Part shown: piece after piece, positions 42,900 through 55,870 of the stretch | Numbering within the stretch: the stretch's first letter is position 1 | How the letters are laid out: every line of letters begins with the position of its first letter | From: Neurospora crassa OR74A | Lineage: Eukaryota > Ascomycota > Sordariomycetes > Sordariales > Sordariaceae | NCBI RefSeq assembly: GCF_000182925.2 | Contig: NC_026505.1 | Coordinates: 558,001-622,000, forward strand | DNA length: 64,000 nucleotides | Reading direction: 5' to 3' | Made by a program: the position numbers and the translations under genes | Notes under the pieces: generated by a model | The model's input: only the letters and a program-made list of their open reading frames with translations | Database searches by the model: none | What the model was told of the DNA's origin: nothing

Positions 42900-45800
42900 T
42901 AATATATAAGCGTAGGTTAGAAGGTTATATCATATTTTCCATTCCTTACCTCTTATTATTTAATATAAATTATTATACTTTTATATTATCGTAAGGGAAG
43001 AAAAAATAAGAGAAGAAATATCCTCTTATTAATAACGAACTCTTTAATAACGAAAAGAGAAATTACAAATACCTCTCGTAATTCTTATCTTATCTTTTAT
43101 TTTATTAAGATATTTTATTTCAATTCTCCTATCAATAAATACAAATCCTTTACTCGCCTTAATCGAAAGAAATTATAAGAGTACTATATTTTAAATTTTT
43201 ATTTTTAGAATTAAATTTACTTACTTTAATAAATACCTATCTTCTTAATTAAAGGCCTTATAAGGGCTATCCGTATTAATTTATCTACTTTTAGGGAAAT
43301 ATACTAATAATCTCAATCCGTAATTACTAAATTATATTCTAATAAATTCGTTTAGAATTATCACCAACGCTAAATTAACTACAAATACAAAATTTATTTA
43401 TTTATACTTAATAAAATCGGTTACTAAAATAATTGGTATAGTTAAATACCGATATAACTCTAAGTAATTAAAATAATTAAAGACGGATCCGTTTCCTTCG
43501 AAACAAATTCTTCCTTTAATTAATTATTACCTATAACTAAAAGTTCTTACTCAATAATACTATTTATTAATACAAGTCCTAAATTACAATTAACTGTAGT
43601 TCCTTAAAACGAATCTATTATTCGGTAATAAAATCCGCTGTATATTAATCCTTTTAATAAATATATTAGTAATAAATCCGTTATAAAATAGTATAGTAAT
43701 TATAATTTTAATTCCCTATAATACTATAATACTAATAAGTCTATTTAATTACTCTCCTCACTCTCAATATAATAAATATAAATAAAACTCTTTAAATCTA
43801 ATAACTAACTTCCTCCTTTACCCTACTCCCCTCTAATCTATTTAAAATCTACCCCTTCCTCTTTAACTATAGACTCTTAAATATAAATCTAATTAGGATT
43901 ACCGAATAATAACTTTACTATCGAATAATTATATTTAATTATATTCTTCCTTATTCAAATAAAGAGGCGAAGATATAGTAATATAAAGTAAAAGGGGTTA
44001 ATAAACCTTCGAACTTTTTTTATAGAGAAATAAGGGAATAAGAAATAATAGTATATTTAACGATTTAGAAATATAGTTCAGAAATTTTCTAAACTATTTC
44101 CCCTAAATACTATTCAATAATATTTAAAAATCTTCTACGTAGAAATTACCTATTACTAAACCCTAAAAATAATTTTCCCTATAATTATTTAAATTACTAA
44201 TTAGATTATTGTATTTATACTTAAAATTCCGAAGGTAGTATCCGCACCTCTAGACCTCTAGAAATCTAATATAAAATTAGAGGATTTCCAAATAATTTAT
44301 ATTTAACTCTTAAAATTTATTTCTAAGCTAATATTTCTAGGCCGCATTTCTAAGTCGTTGGACAAACCCCAAGGCGCAATTGTAAGGGTTCGAACATATA
44401 TAATATAAATTAACCGATTAAAACTAGTAAATAGTATAGGGTTATTTCGTAATCTACTATATATAGGGCGTATTAATCTTACTGATATTAGCCCAAGAGA
44501 TTAGTCTTTAATATATTAAACGCTAATATCCGGCAAGGTAACGAAGTAACTAGTTAATTAAAGCGGATTCCAATTAATTACTAACTATTCAAATAAAACT
44601 TTTAATTTACCGAATATATATTTATACTTCTACTTTATAGGGGCGTCGATAGGCCTATTCTAATAGGCCTATTCCAAATAGTAAACCGCAAATAAATAAT
44701 TATAATATAAGAAGAAGCCTATATACGTTATTTATTTATTATAAATATAAAATTTCCTTTATATTTCTAAACGAAGTTATAAGTTAAAAATAAAATTAAA
44801 AAAGCGAGTTCTTATATACTAAATATTATACTATCCTCATACTTCTCGTCTAATATCTATTATAGCTTCTTTTTCAATACATCTCAGTAAAGATGCCTAC
44901 GGACCGAGAACTATATAAGCCCCTATAAATAACAATTATAATAATAAATAAAAGTATAAATATATTCTATTTATATTGTATATAATAAATAATCTAATAA
45001 GGAGCGGTTTGATTTATAATACTACCCTTATATATATAAACGCGAATCCTACTCTGCTTATTTACTAAATACTTCTTTACCCCCCTCCTTCCCCCCTTCC
45101 TTCTTATTAAATTTAATTTTCCTTAAATCTTTACCTTCTTAATTCCTACTTTATATCTCTTACTCTTAATAATATATATCGTTATATACCTTTACTACTT
45201 TAAATACCTCCTTTATTATTCTAATTACTTTACTATATTTATTTATTAGTATAATTGCTACTTAAACTCAACCGTTTTAATAGTCGAAGACTCGGATTAA
45301 GTATTATATTAAAGATTTAATATAGGCTACTGTTTATCTTTTACCTATCGCTACTAAAATTCGGCCGCTTTAATAATTAAGGATTTATATTAAATAATAT
45401 ATTAAGGATATTCGAAGTAATCCGAAGGAATGTAGTTTGATTTAATACTCTACTATTTAGTTACTAGAAGCTTATTTTATAGTATTATTGTAATTATAAT
45501 TCCTAACCTATATTGTAGTAGAAAATAGAAGAAGCTAAACGGATAATATTATATAATAGGTCTTAATAATACGGATGAAGCAGAAGTTTGAAACCTTATA
45601 CTTATAATATCTATTTGAATACTATTAATTTATTTACTAATATAAATTATATAGGGAGATATTGCTAATAATAATATAGCTTCTAATTACTGATCTATAC
45701 CGCCGAATACGAAGTTTAGGGATTTGTATAGTATAATGTAGAGGGACGAGGAGTATTTCCTATTACAATTTCGAATATAAGAATAGGTATTCCTAAATTC

Positions 45801-47523
45801 TATATTACCTAATTATAGAATAAGTTCTTTATTTACTTTTCCTATTATAATATATATTAATTCGCTATAAATATAATAGTAAAGTATATTTATTCTACTA
45901 CTACCGTTCGAAGCTTTACCTTTCCAACCTTTACTAAAATATATAAAATTATTTAGGGTAATATTTAATATCCAAAATATCTAATTAGTTCGAGAGGACT
46001 ACTAGTCCGTTCTAATAGACCTACTTACCTTTAAATATATTTCTAGTCCGTTTATATTAATTATTATTAAAAATATTTATAATAAATACTAATCGCTCGT
46101 CCTCACTACTCTACTCCTTAAATAGAAAAATATTTAGGGTAAAACTTACAAAAAGGTATATATACAATTATATTTCAAAATAAATACTATCAATCTTCTT
46201 ATAATTAATAAATAATTATAAGGGATATACCCTAATTCTAAAAGTATATTCCTTACTCTAAGTTTCTAAATAAAATTTAGGCTACTATAGGATTGGAAAG
46301 GCCTTATTATAATATACAAACTAATAAATTTATTTAAATAAACTACCGCTACTTAAATATTATATTCGAATTTAATATTCCTATACTACGCTATTTAATT
46401 ACAATTTAAGATAATTAGTACTAAATAATTTAATAATTTAAACTACTTAAATAATATACTTAAACTATATACTTCGGATTATTACCTAATACCGATCTTA
46501 AAAACTAATTACCTACTAAATTACCACCGGAAAGGGAATTAGCTTTTATACATCTACCCGTTAAATTTTACTAAGAATATTAGAATTAATACTAATAATA
46601 CCAACTTAATAGAAGCGGTATTATACTATAGGCCGGATAACGTACTAATACGTTCTTACTTCAATTTACCTTACTTAATAGAGATAACTCTATACGGAAT
46701 TAAGAATAATATATATAATATATATTACACTTTACTTACATTTTATTTTTACTATTTTATATACTAATTAAAATATTATTTTTATAAATACCTCCAGCGT
46801 CTAACTATTTTACTAATTTAAGAACCTAATATTGTAAATCGAAGTAATTAATCGCAATATCTTCTATACTAAATTCGAATTTACTAAATAAGCGGTATTT
46901 TATTATACTATAATATTTTTGTAAATATAATTAATTTTATAAGTAAATACTCGGATAGTACAATTAGAGGTTCGGATAGAAAAGATAATAGGCGTAGTAA
47001 CTTCAATATATAATACACTTTCGAATTAGAATAGGCCGATATTAAAAACTATATATCAAAATTAGTTAGGGCTAAACTATACTTTACAAAATATTATACT
47101 AAATTTATAGGAGGGTTTATAGTACTATAAATAAAGTAACTTCCTTTTAAAATTAATATAAATTTAAATTTTTATAAAATTACTTAAATATATAGTTACT
47201 ATACTTCTTAATCTATTTATCCTCTAGCCTAGTAATTTAAGTATTAATATTAAACAATCTTATACGCCCATCTTTTCTTTTTCTATAAATAAATATTAGT
47301 TACTTCTTAGGCCGTTTAAAGATTATTTCCCTATAAAGAAACTCTAAACCTATATAAATTTCAACGTTTAAAGTTTTTCTATAGGGAAAGAATAAATCCC
47401 GTAAGGGAAGTTATATTTAATAGCCTCTTTAATAACATTATTCGATTTAAATAATTACCTACTATTAAATATCCCTAATCGATATCGCCCGGGTCGTTTA
47501 CTACTATACGAAAAAATAGAGAA
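42900..47523. other. AT-rich sequence, unresolved
   Basis: RIP-type sequence without a gene I can name. A tRNA-like fragment may lie at 44341-44395 (TCTAAGTCGTTGGAC... GGGTTCGAAC). Around 46540-46800 a plus frame reads LNFTKNIRINTNN and AVLYYRPDNVLIRSYFNL, coding-like but unidentified. Near copies of the palindrome TTTCCCTATAGGGAAA occur at 44020, 47325 and 47376. Confidence 0.4.
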
Positions 47524-47623
47524 NNNNNNNNNNNNNNNNNNNNNNNNNNNNNNNNNNNNNNNNNNNNNNNNNNNNNNNNNNNNNNNNNNNNNNNNNNNNN
47601 NNNNNNNNNNNNNNNNNNNNNNN
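47524..47623. other. assembly gap, 100 N
   Basis: Second run of exactly 100 N; a scaffold gap of unknown real size. Confidence 1.
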
Positions 47624-48506
47624 ATAAATAAAATAATATTAATTTACTTTATTTTAATTATATTCTAACCAACCCTTACCCGACAATTACCTATCTTCGC
47701 CCCCAAATACTATATTCCGTTTCTCCAATTCCTTTAATAAAGTATAAATAAGATTAACTATATTAAACCTTATAAATAAACTATCAACCGAAGCTTCTAT
47801 AAATATTTTAATAAAATCTTTATCCGCTATAAGTATTATTTTAAAAGTACTCCTACTAATTATAAGGAAAATACTTATATAAAGTACTTGAGGCATCCTC
47901 CAAATAGGGCAATTATTACGGCGGATATACTAATAATTCAAAAGGGTATAGAATATTACTATATCCCTAAAGGATACAGATCCTAATATTTAATAATTAA
48001 TATATAGCGCTTATAAAGTATAAGGTAGGGATGGAATTCCTTTAATACTTTCTATTATAATTACTCTCTAGATATATATTTTAAATTTATATATAATAAA
48101 AAGACGCGGAATAAGAATTTATCGGTACGCTCTCTCAATCCGGTCTTTCAAATAGGGGTAGACGTAACGGAGGACCTAAGGGTAAAAGGGGTCGATTTCG
48201 AATCGTTTAATAGATAATTCAATTTAGTAATCGAAAACCGTAAAGAGTAATTTAAATAGAAAGTTCTACTATATAGACGGAAATAATTCTTAAATTAAGG
48301 GCATTATTATAAACGTTTAATTAAATTAAGTAATTAAATATTTTAACTATTTAAATATATAAATATATTATAATTTACTAAACTAAATTAAAATTTCTAA
48401 TTAATTATTATAAGCGGGTGAATAGAAGTATTTTAATATAAGTAAGGGTTTATACCTATAATAAGGCTGTATACTTAGAGTATTTTATATAAAGATATAA
48501 ATTATT

Positions 48507-48900
48507 AAGTTTTTACTAGTTGCGTTATTTCCCCGTAGGGAAACCTTACTTCGAAGAAATATAATTAAAAGTAGAGAAAGATAAATTAGGAGGAATAACC
48601 GGGAGGAAACCTTTATAAAATACTTCGCTTTACTAATAGAATTAAGGAATATCTTCTATAAAGAAGTAAATTGTTAGGTCTTTTCTAGCTACGTTATTTC
48701 CTTATAGAAAAACCTTACTTCGAAATATAATTAAAGGAAGGTAGGGAAAAATAAATTAGAAAGAACGATTGGGAAGGGAGGAGGAAGGCTTTTATAAAAT
48801 ACCTTACCTTCTTAGTAGAATTAGGGAATATTTTATATAGAGAAGTAAATATAGTTTCTCTATAGGGAAACTTTACCTCGAAGATATATTATTAAAGAAA
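48507..48900. repeat. tandem repeat, ~171-bp unit, each with the GGGAAA palindrome
   Basis: Copies begin near 48511, 48683 and 48856 (the last partial). Each has TAG-T-CGTTATTTCC--TAGGGAAACCTTACTTCGAAG near its start and TTTATAAAATAC-T, then TAGAATTA-GGAATAT further on. The palindromic element sits at the same place in every copy. Confidence 0.75.
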
Positions 48901-49937
48901 GGGAATATATATACTTTAAAATAAATAACCTAGGGTTTTATAGGAGATATTGCGAAAGAATAATATTAATTTACCGACCTTTAATTTTACTCTTTAGTCC
49001 TATCCCTAGTACTTCGAAATTATTGTAATTAAAAGCCTCCCTTCAATACCCTATCCCCCTATTCTAACCTATATTCAAATTTCATTTACCTTAGAGGTAT
49101 AAAGGCTATTATTTATAGTATTTAGACTATTATTGTATAAGTCTAAGAAGCTAACGAGACTACTATTCGTAATATAGGACTAAATTAGTCCTATTTAAAT
49201 AAGATTATAGTTATATTTATTATAGTAGTAGTATAATAATAAAAGTATTTTTTAGTAGTAGAAAAGCTTTAAATTAGAATTAGAAGTAATCCCTTTACTA
49301 TATTACTATTACAACGAATATGGCCTATATTCTTAAAGTTCTAAGCCGAAAATTTTAAAGGCAATTTAAGGAGAACCTTATTTAAAATACCTCTATCTTT
49401 ATTACTTCTAAATTACCTCTATTATTTATTATTTATATTTATAAACTATATTACTATTAATTTTATACTATCGTTATACTTATATAACCTCTTCCCGCCG
49501 AACCCCTCTACTAAATCGGCCGAATATTACCGAACTACTTTCTTTTTTTCCTATTAAAACTACTAAAAATAAATCCTAACAATCTTAAATACCCTCTTAC
49601 CCCTACTAATCTACTTAAAGGATATTCTTTTATTTTATCCCTTTAAATATATATAAACTTATTTAATATATCGCCTCGGCTTTTAATTTTATATTTAAGC
49701 TAGAAGCTAATTACTATCCCTCTACTCTCTACTCTCTATTAATATAATACGCCTCTTACGGCTTAGGTTGCCCAAAATATTACTAATAATACTATTAATA
49801 AATAACTATTAAAGAGAGGCGGTAGAGGATATATATATTTAAAGATAATATTACTAAGGTTAATATAAAGTATATAAGTAGGGCGGAAAGAAATAGGCTA
49901 AATAGTATTATTTAGAATATATATTTTATAGAGAGAA

Positions 49938-50163
49938 GGAGTAAAGTATTAGAATTACTAAGGGTATTAGAAATAAGGAGGGTAATATAGATAAAGGTAT
50001 ATTATAGGAGGAAGGAGTAAAGTATTAGAATTATTAAGGGTATTAAAAATAAAAGGGGTAATATAAATAAAGGTATATTATAGGGGGAAGGAGTAAAGTA
50101 TTAGAGTTACTAAAGGTATTAAAAATAAAGAGGGTAATACAAATAAAATAGTAATAATATAAA
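49938..50163. repeat. three tandem copies of a 76-bp unit
   Basis: GGAGTAAAGTATTAGA starts at 49938, 50014 and 50090, an exact 76-bp period. The third copy ends slightly short. Confidence 0.9.
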
Positions 50164-50449
50164 GATACTAGTATATACAATTTGAAAAAAAATAGTCGGG
50201 TTTCTTTTCTCTATTAATACTTATATACTTCTTACAACTTAAGGTTCTCCTACTATAAAAAGGCTTCTACATTCTTCTTTTAGTAACCTTCTTCTTATTT
50301 TAACCTTTAATAATATCTTTAATAAATTTCGAATAAGTTAATTCGAATTACTTATTTATATAATATATTTATATTCCTAATATTTTAATTAGATTTAATA
50401 ATACTCTCTAAACTAAAACCGCCGAAGCTCGGCAATAATAGGCCGAAGT

Positions 50450-50674
50450 ATGAAAAATAATAAACTAAAGTTAAAAAACAAAAGAACTAAGCCGAAAGAT
50501 AATAGACTAAAGCCTAATAATAATAGGCCGAAGCCGAAGGATAAAAGGATTAAGCTAAAAGATAATAAGCCGAAGTTAAAAGACAATAGGCCGAAGCCGA
50601 AAGATAATAAACCGAAGCCTAGTAATAATAGGCTAAAGCCGAAGAATAAAGGGATTAAGCTTAAAGAGAAGTAA
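50450..50674 (+). repeat. 21-bp minisatellite coding a Lys/Pro/Asn heptad, open on both strands
   Basis: An ATG frame of 74 codons on the plus strand is built of seven-residue repeats such as TKPKDNR, LKPNNNR, PKPKDKR, PKLKDNR and PKPSNNR. The minus strand is open too (Leu/Phe/Gly repeats). It is one of the very few ATG frames in the block. A relic of a repeat-containing protein is more likely than a live gene. Confidence 0.6.
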
Positions 50675-51128
50675 ATAACCTTTAACATTAGTTAGACCTA
50701 GCTAAAAATATACGCCGAAGCTAAAAAATAAAAGGACTAAGCTTAAAGAGAAGTAAATAACCTTTAATATTAATTAAATTTAATTAAAAATATATATTAA
50801 AGCCGAAGAACAAAGGGACCGAGCTTAAAGAAAAGCAAATAACCTTTAATATTAATTAAACCTAGCTAGAAATATACGCTAAAGCTAAAGAATAAAGAGA
50901 CCGAGCTTAAAGAGAAGTAAATAACCCTTAATATTAATTAGACTTAACTAAAAATATACGCTAAAGCCGAAGAATAAAAGAACTAAGCTTAAAGAGAAAT
51001 AAATAACCTTTAATATTAGTTAAATCTAATTAAAAATATATACTAAAGCTAAAGAATAAAAGGACCGAATTTAAAGAGAAATAAATAACCCTTAATATTA
51101 ACTAAATTTAACTAAAAATACTATACTA
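50675..51128. repeat. 82-bp tandem array, about 5.5 copies
   Basis: ATAACC(T/C)TTAA starts at 50675, 50757, 50839, 50921, 51003 and 51085, an exact 82-bp period. Each unit ends CTTAAAGAGAAGTAA and contains (C/T)GAAG(A)ATAAAAGGAC, which links it to the preceding 21-bp array. Confidence 0.9.
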
Positions 51129-51229
51129 ATACTTTATAATAAATATCCTAAATTAGGAACCAATATAAAAATAATATAATAAGGAAGAGAATATAAATAT
51201 ATAAATTAATTAAGTATACCCTAATATTA

Positions 51230-53640
51230 AATTTATTATACTAAAAGAAGGAGAAGTAACCAATCTAAATATAGCTATTTTAAATCTATTTAATCTTAAA
51301 CCCGACTACTATATATAATTCAATTTTAATACCCTCCCAACCGAAATCTAAGCCAGGATCTTTAAATTCTAATTATTTAAAAAGGGCAAATTTATTTACA
51401 TTATCTCCCAATTCGACCCCTTTATCCTAAATAAAGACTTTCTAAAGGAAGTAGCGCTTAGAAACCAAAATAGTCTCAGAAATATCTTTTTCTTAAGGAG
51501 GCACAATTATAATATTACTTAAAGTAGTTAACCCTTTAATTTACTCTTCCGTATTCTTCTAATATACTATTAATTCTTCTTTATTAATACCTACTATTTT
51601 TATAACTTCAATTTATTTATTTTTTCCAATTTAAGCGAATTTTTACAATTCTACTAAAGGATTAGTCCAACCCGTATTAACCGCTTATAGCACCTTAAAA
51701 TTATATTAATAAGAAATTAATATTTAATTATTCCTTTAAACTAGAATAGTTATATTTTTATTTTGTACTATACTTCCCCTCTCAATTTTCTCCTAAATTA
51801 TTATCGTCTTAAAAGTTTAATTATTTTTATTAATAAAAGCAAAAAGATATATACCCATTATTAGTATAAAAATTCAATAATCCAAGACTTTATAATTCGC
51901 TAAACCGCTAACTAACTTAATTAGTATAAATATCGCGCCCTCTACTATATTTAAAAAATAAATTTTATTTATACCCTCCGTAATTTAAAATAGATTCGCT
52001 TTTATAATTTATATAAAGCTATTATATTTATATTTAAGACCACTATCTATAAACTAGTAACCGACTAATTATTCGTTAAAGATATTATAAATACTACTAC
52101 TATATAGAAAATATCTAACTATTAGAAAAGTTTAAAATTAGAGAATTTAGAGCTTTTTTTTAATAATAATAATTAATAAGAGGCTTAGAATCCTAGCTAA
52201 ACAAATTAAAAGTTTATTAAAAACTTTTATAACAATAATACTAATATAAGGTCGTATAACCAACTCTTTAATAGGGTTTATAATACTAATATTCTATTAT
52301 ATATAAATATAAATAATAATCTAAGATAGGGGTACTCTTCGAATTCGGGAAGTTCGAATTCTTTAAACTCAAATTCTTTAAATTTAAATTCTTCAAATTC
52401 AAATTTAAATTCTTCTTCTAACAAACTATATTATAAATATAGAAGTCCGGTTATAAGTACCGTAGGAAGTTCCATTACTTATATTATTAATCTTAATAAT
52501 TTAGAATTTACATTTAATTCTAATATAGAAACCGACTTACTACCTAAAAATACTACCGGAAGGAGGGCCGCTAATATAATAATCGAACTCTCATTAAATT
52601 TAAATAATAATAACCTCTTTATTAATTAATGTAATTATTAATAATAATATTAATTTAATCTAACCCCCTACCCCTTAGAAAGAGGCCCTAATATAATAGT
52701 ATCCATCCTAGTCTAACTCTATTCTCTTATACTTATAAGTTCTATAATTTCTAATTTCCTAAATAGAAGCTTCTCCGTCCCAACTAACCTTAAATATCTA
52801 AAAACTCCTTCTAAATTTAATTCCAAAAGTAATTTAATATTAAAAGGAAGTCCCTAAAATTTTACTTCATTACTTAACATCCAATTAATATTATTAGCAA
52901 TAAGGTATTTACCTCCTAATAATATAATTACTCTAGAATTTATTAATATAATAATTTTAAAAAAGGGTTCTATATTTTTATTTTTATCGAAATCGCTTTT
53001 TCGGTTATTTTCAAAATTAATTCCTAAATTTAAATCCTTAATTATTAAGAGAAATAGGAATAGAAATAGAAGTCAAACGGGATCGGCGTCTAATTACAAA
53101 ATACACTTACAGTATAAATCTTCAAAGAGTTTAGGATTAGACTTATTCGTTAGGCAGACTCCGAGGCTATCCGAGAGGGAGAGTATTAATTTAACGAATA
53201 TAAATAAAAATAGCGAGGATAATAATTATAATAATAATTTATTTAGGAGAAGCAATAAAAGTAGGAATAAAGAATTAATAATAATTAATAGGGATAATAA
53301 TAAGAATAGGGATTAAAATATAGAGGGTCGGGATAGTAGGTATAAAGGGGATAACGATATTAAAATAATAAATTCGGTTTAGGCTTAATTCTATTTTAAT
53401 AAAGTATTAAAGGATAGAAATAATATTTTTACTTAGGAATAATATATATATTTAGTATTAGGGTAGGTATTGGGCTAGTTTAATCGATATTCCTTTTTAT
53501 TTATAAATGCCTTAAATTATATTACTAATATATTTTTAGTAGGCTAGCAGCCCTTAAAGGAATTTAGAAATACCTACTTAGTATTTAATTTATTAAAGGC
53601 TACTTTTTACTGCTAAGTTAAATATTAAAATTAATTATTT
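51230..53640 (+). pseudogene. RIP-degraded coding region, Asn/Ser-rich middle
   Basis: The plus strand is readable for long stretches with only TAA/TAG stops. Near 51330 it reads TLPTEIQARIFKF, which loosely recalls the N-terminal element of fungal F-box or 2EXR-type orphans (Leu-Pro-x-Glu-Ile-xx-x-Ile-Phe). Near 52340 there is a Ser/Asn/Leu repeat (SSNSGSSNSLNSNSLNLNS). Later come Arg/Asn-rich and acidic parts. The family is not established. Confidence 0.35.
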
Positions 53641-53834
53641 TCTAACTCTTCTTTATTTATATCTATATATTTCCATTCCCCTAAACCTCTTTATACACCC
53701 TCCCAAGAGTTATATCCTTATAAAATCTAATTAAACTCCCTTTCCAATTATAATTCCTTCTAACCTTACTAAATTTCCTTATATACTTATTATACTAACG
53801 CTACCTCTACTACTACCGCACTATTACTATATAA

Positions 53835-54065
53835 GGAAGTATACTTTCATCCTATACTTTTATTATTTTCCTATAAGGAATTATACTTTTATTATTTTCC
53901 TATAAGGAATCATACTTTCATTGTTTTCCTATAGGGAATTATACCTTCATTATTTTCCTATAGGGAATTATACCTTCATTATTTTCCTATAGGGAATCAT
54001 ACCTTTATTATTTTCCTATAGGGAATTATACCTTCATTATTTTCCTATAGGGAATCATACCTTAA
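53835..54065. repeat. 29-bp tandem array containing the palindrome TTTTCCTATAGGGAAT
   Basis: About seven units of ATTTTCCTATAGGGAATTATACCTTC with T/C variation. The first units are more diverged (TATAAGGAA). The array consists of spaced copies of the palindrome seen elsewhere in the block. Confidence 0.95.
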
Positions 54066-54354
54066 ATAAAAATATAATTAAAACTTTCATTATAAGAAAC
54101 ATCTACTAGTAGTTTTATATATATAGATTTAAGTAGAAAATAAATAGGTAATATTACTACCGAGGAAGTTATACTTTATTTGCAAAATAAATTGTAAAAT
54201 TCTATTTATATAAAAAAATCGCTACTAAATATTGTATATCCCTCTATTAAGTTATATAGCAGCCTCGTTTATATAAAGTTGTATATATTAAATTTATCTT
54301 TTAAGGGAAAAAATGAAGAATAGAAAAGAAATTTAAAAAAAAAGGAATTAAAAA

Positions 54355-54420
54355 GGGGTAGTTCGAACTAGTAGCCTTTCAAAAAGAAAGTATATATAAA
54401 TACTAACTATACTACAATAC
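54355..54420 (-). other. tRNA-like relic (tRNA pseudogene or SINE head)
   Basis: On the minus strand, TTGTAGTATAGTTAGTA (box A-like), a stem-loop CTTTCTTTTTGAAAG in the anticodon-arm position and CTAGTTCGAACTACC (T arm with box B). The D, anticodon and T arms can be drawn. No proper acceptor stem could be closed, and the surrounding DNA is RIP-altered. Confidence 0.45.
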
Positions 54421-54879
54421 TGAATCTTATATATAAATATTGTATAAATCCATATAAAAATCTATATAGTAGTATTAATAGGAAAAAAAATTTAAATTAT
54501 ATAATAGGTTAACGAATAAGTTTGGACCTCCTCGGATTTATTAGAATTTTATCCGAAATTAGTCGGTAGATCGACGGATTTTATTAAATATTTTACCCCT
54601 CTTCGTAGATAATAGGCATAGGATAATATAAATTGTGTAATTATATATATATTTACTAATATAGGAGGAATAACTTTAATTCTTTTTTTAGAATTTTTTT
54701 TATTTAATTATTTTTTAATTATTTAAATATTTATTACTTTACTACTATTACCCCGCCGCTACTATAGGATCTATCGAAGGTAATTAATAATTTATTTTAC
54801 AAAATAGCGCCTACTTACTATAAATTTACAATTTCTAATATATATAAGGAATATTTAAATAGTAATTAGAAACCCACTA

Positions 54880-55870
54880 AACCCAAGGATAAAAGTAAAC
54901 GCTAAACTATAATACCTCCTCTAAAGGCCAATAAATATATAAATATAAAGACTAATTATTAACTCATCCTTAAATTATTTTTATTAATTTCCATAGAGCG
55001 TATATATAATTACCTTTAGTAAAATCTTCTACCGTTAGAAGGAGCCTAAGCCGGATCGTTATAATATAGATATTTAATATAGTTTTAATATAAATAAAAT
55101 TTGAAAATTATCGAAATTAATATAAAAGCTAATATTTAACCGTACTAAATTATATTTATAACCTATAGCAATTTAATTAAATATTTAAAAGGTATTTACA
55201 ATATCCTTAAAGAATATCTACCGGACGTTTTAATCGGAAGTATTAAAGTTAAAGTTTATATAACTACTATTAATATATAACTTAACGCTATAAAATCTTA
55301 ATATAATTAAATTAATTATAAATAAATTTAGGATAGTATAAGAATTTAATAGCTTCTATAACCTTAAGTTAGGCTATAACTATCCCTATCCCTAGTAGGA
55401 CTTTATACCCGGTTATTTCTAAGAAATATAAAGCAATAGGTTTCGATAGAGAATCGGATTTAATTATTTAGGCTAGAAATACCTTCTAGACCTATATATC
55501 GGATTCGCCTTTAATTTAAGACAAACAGCAGGAGGATAAGTAAAAAATACAATAAGAGAAGTAGCCGGAGGATAAACAATAGGAAGATAAGTAGAAGAAG
55601 TAATAGGAGGAGAAGTAGTAGGAGGATAAGTAGTAGGAAGATAAATAAGAAATATATTAAGAAAAATAGTAAGAAGATAAATAGTAGGAGAATAAATAGA
55701 AAATATAATAAGAGAAATAGTAGAAAGATAAAGAAGATTCGGACTTAATGGATTTACAATTAAAATTTAAAAATAGAGGGGTATAAGGGAACTAGTAAAA
55801 TAATAAGGCGGAGGAAAAGGCAAATAGTCTTATACAAATACCCTTCTAAAAGAACGGGAATATAAATTTC
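54880..55870 (+). pseudogene. RIP-killed coding region with Gln-rich segment full of TAG/TAA
   Basis: From 55520 the frame reads DKQQEDK and then keeps the pattern x-E-D-K for about 70 codons. Nearly every Gln position is now TAG or TAA while Glu, Asp and Lys codons are intact and the phase never breaks. Upstream (NTFQTYISDSPLI-like) and downstream (SDLMDLQLKFKNRGV) the same frame is coding-like. This is what RIP does to CAG/CAA codons. The family is unknown. Confidence 0.6.

Noticed and set aside
53835-54065. CRISPR-like appearance of regularly spaced palindromes
   Set aside because: The spacers are themselves near-identical, so it is a simple 29-bp tandem array; the DNA is also eukaryotic.
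54341-54430. Functional tRNA gene
   Set aside because: No closed acceptor stem, AT-shifted arms and RIP surroundings; kept only as a relic.
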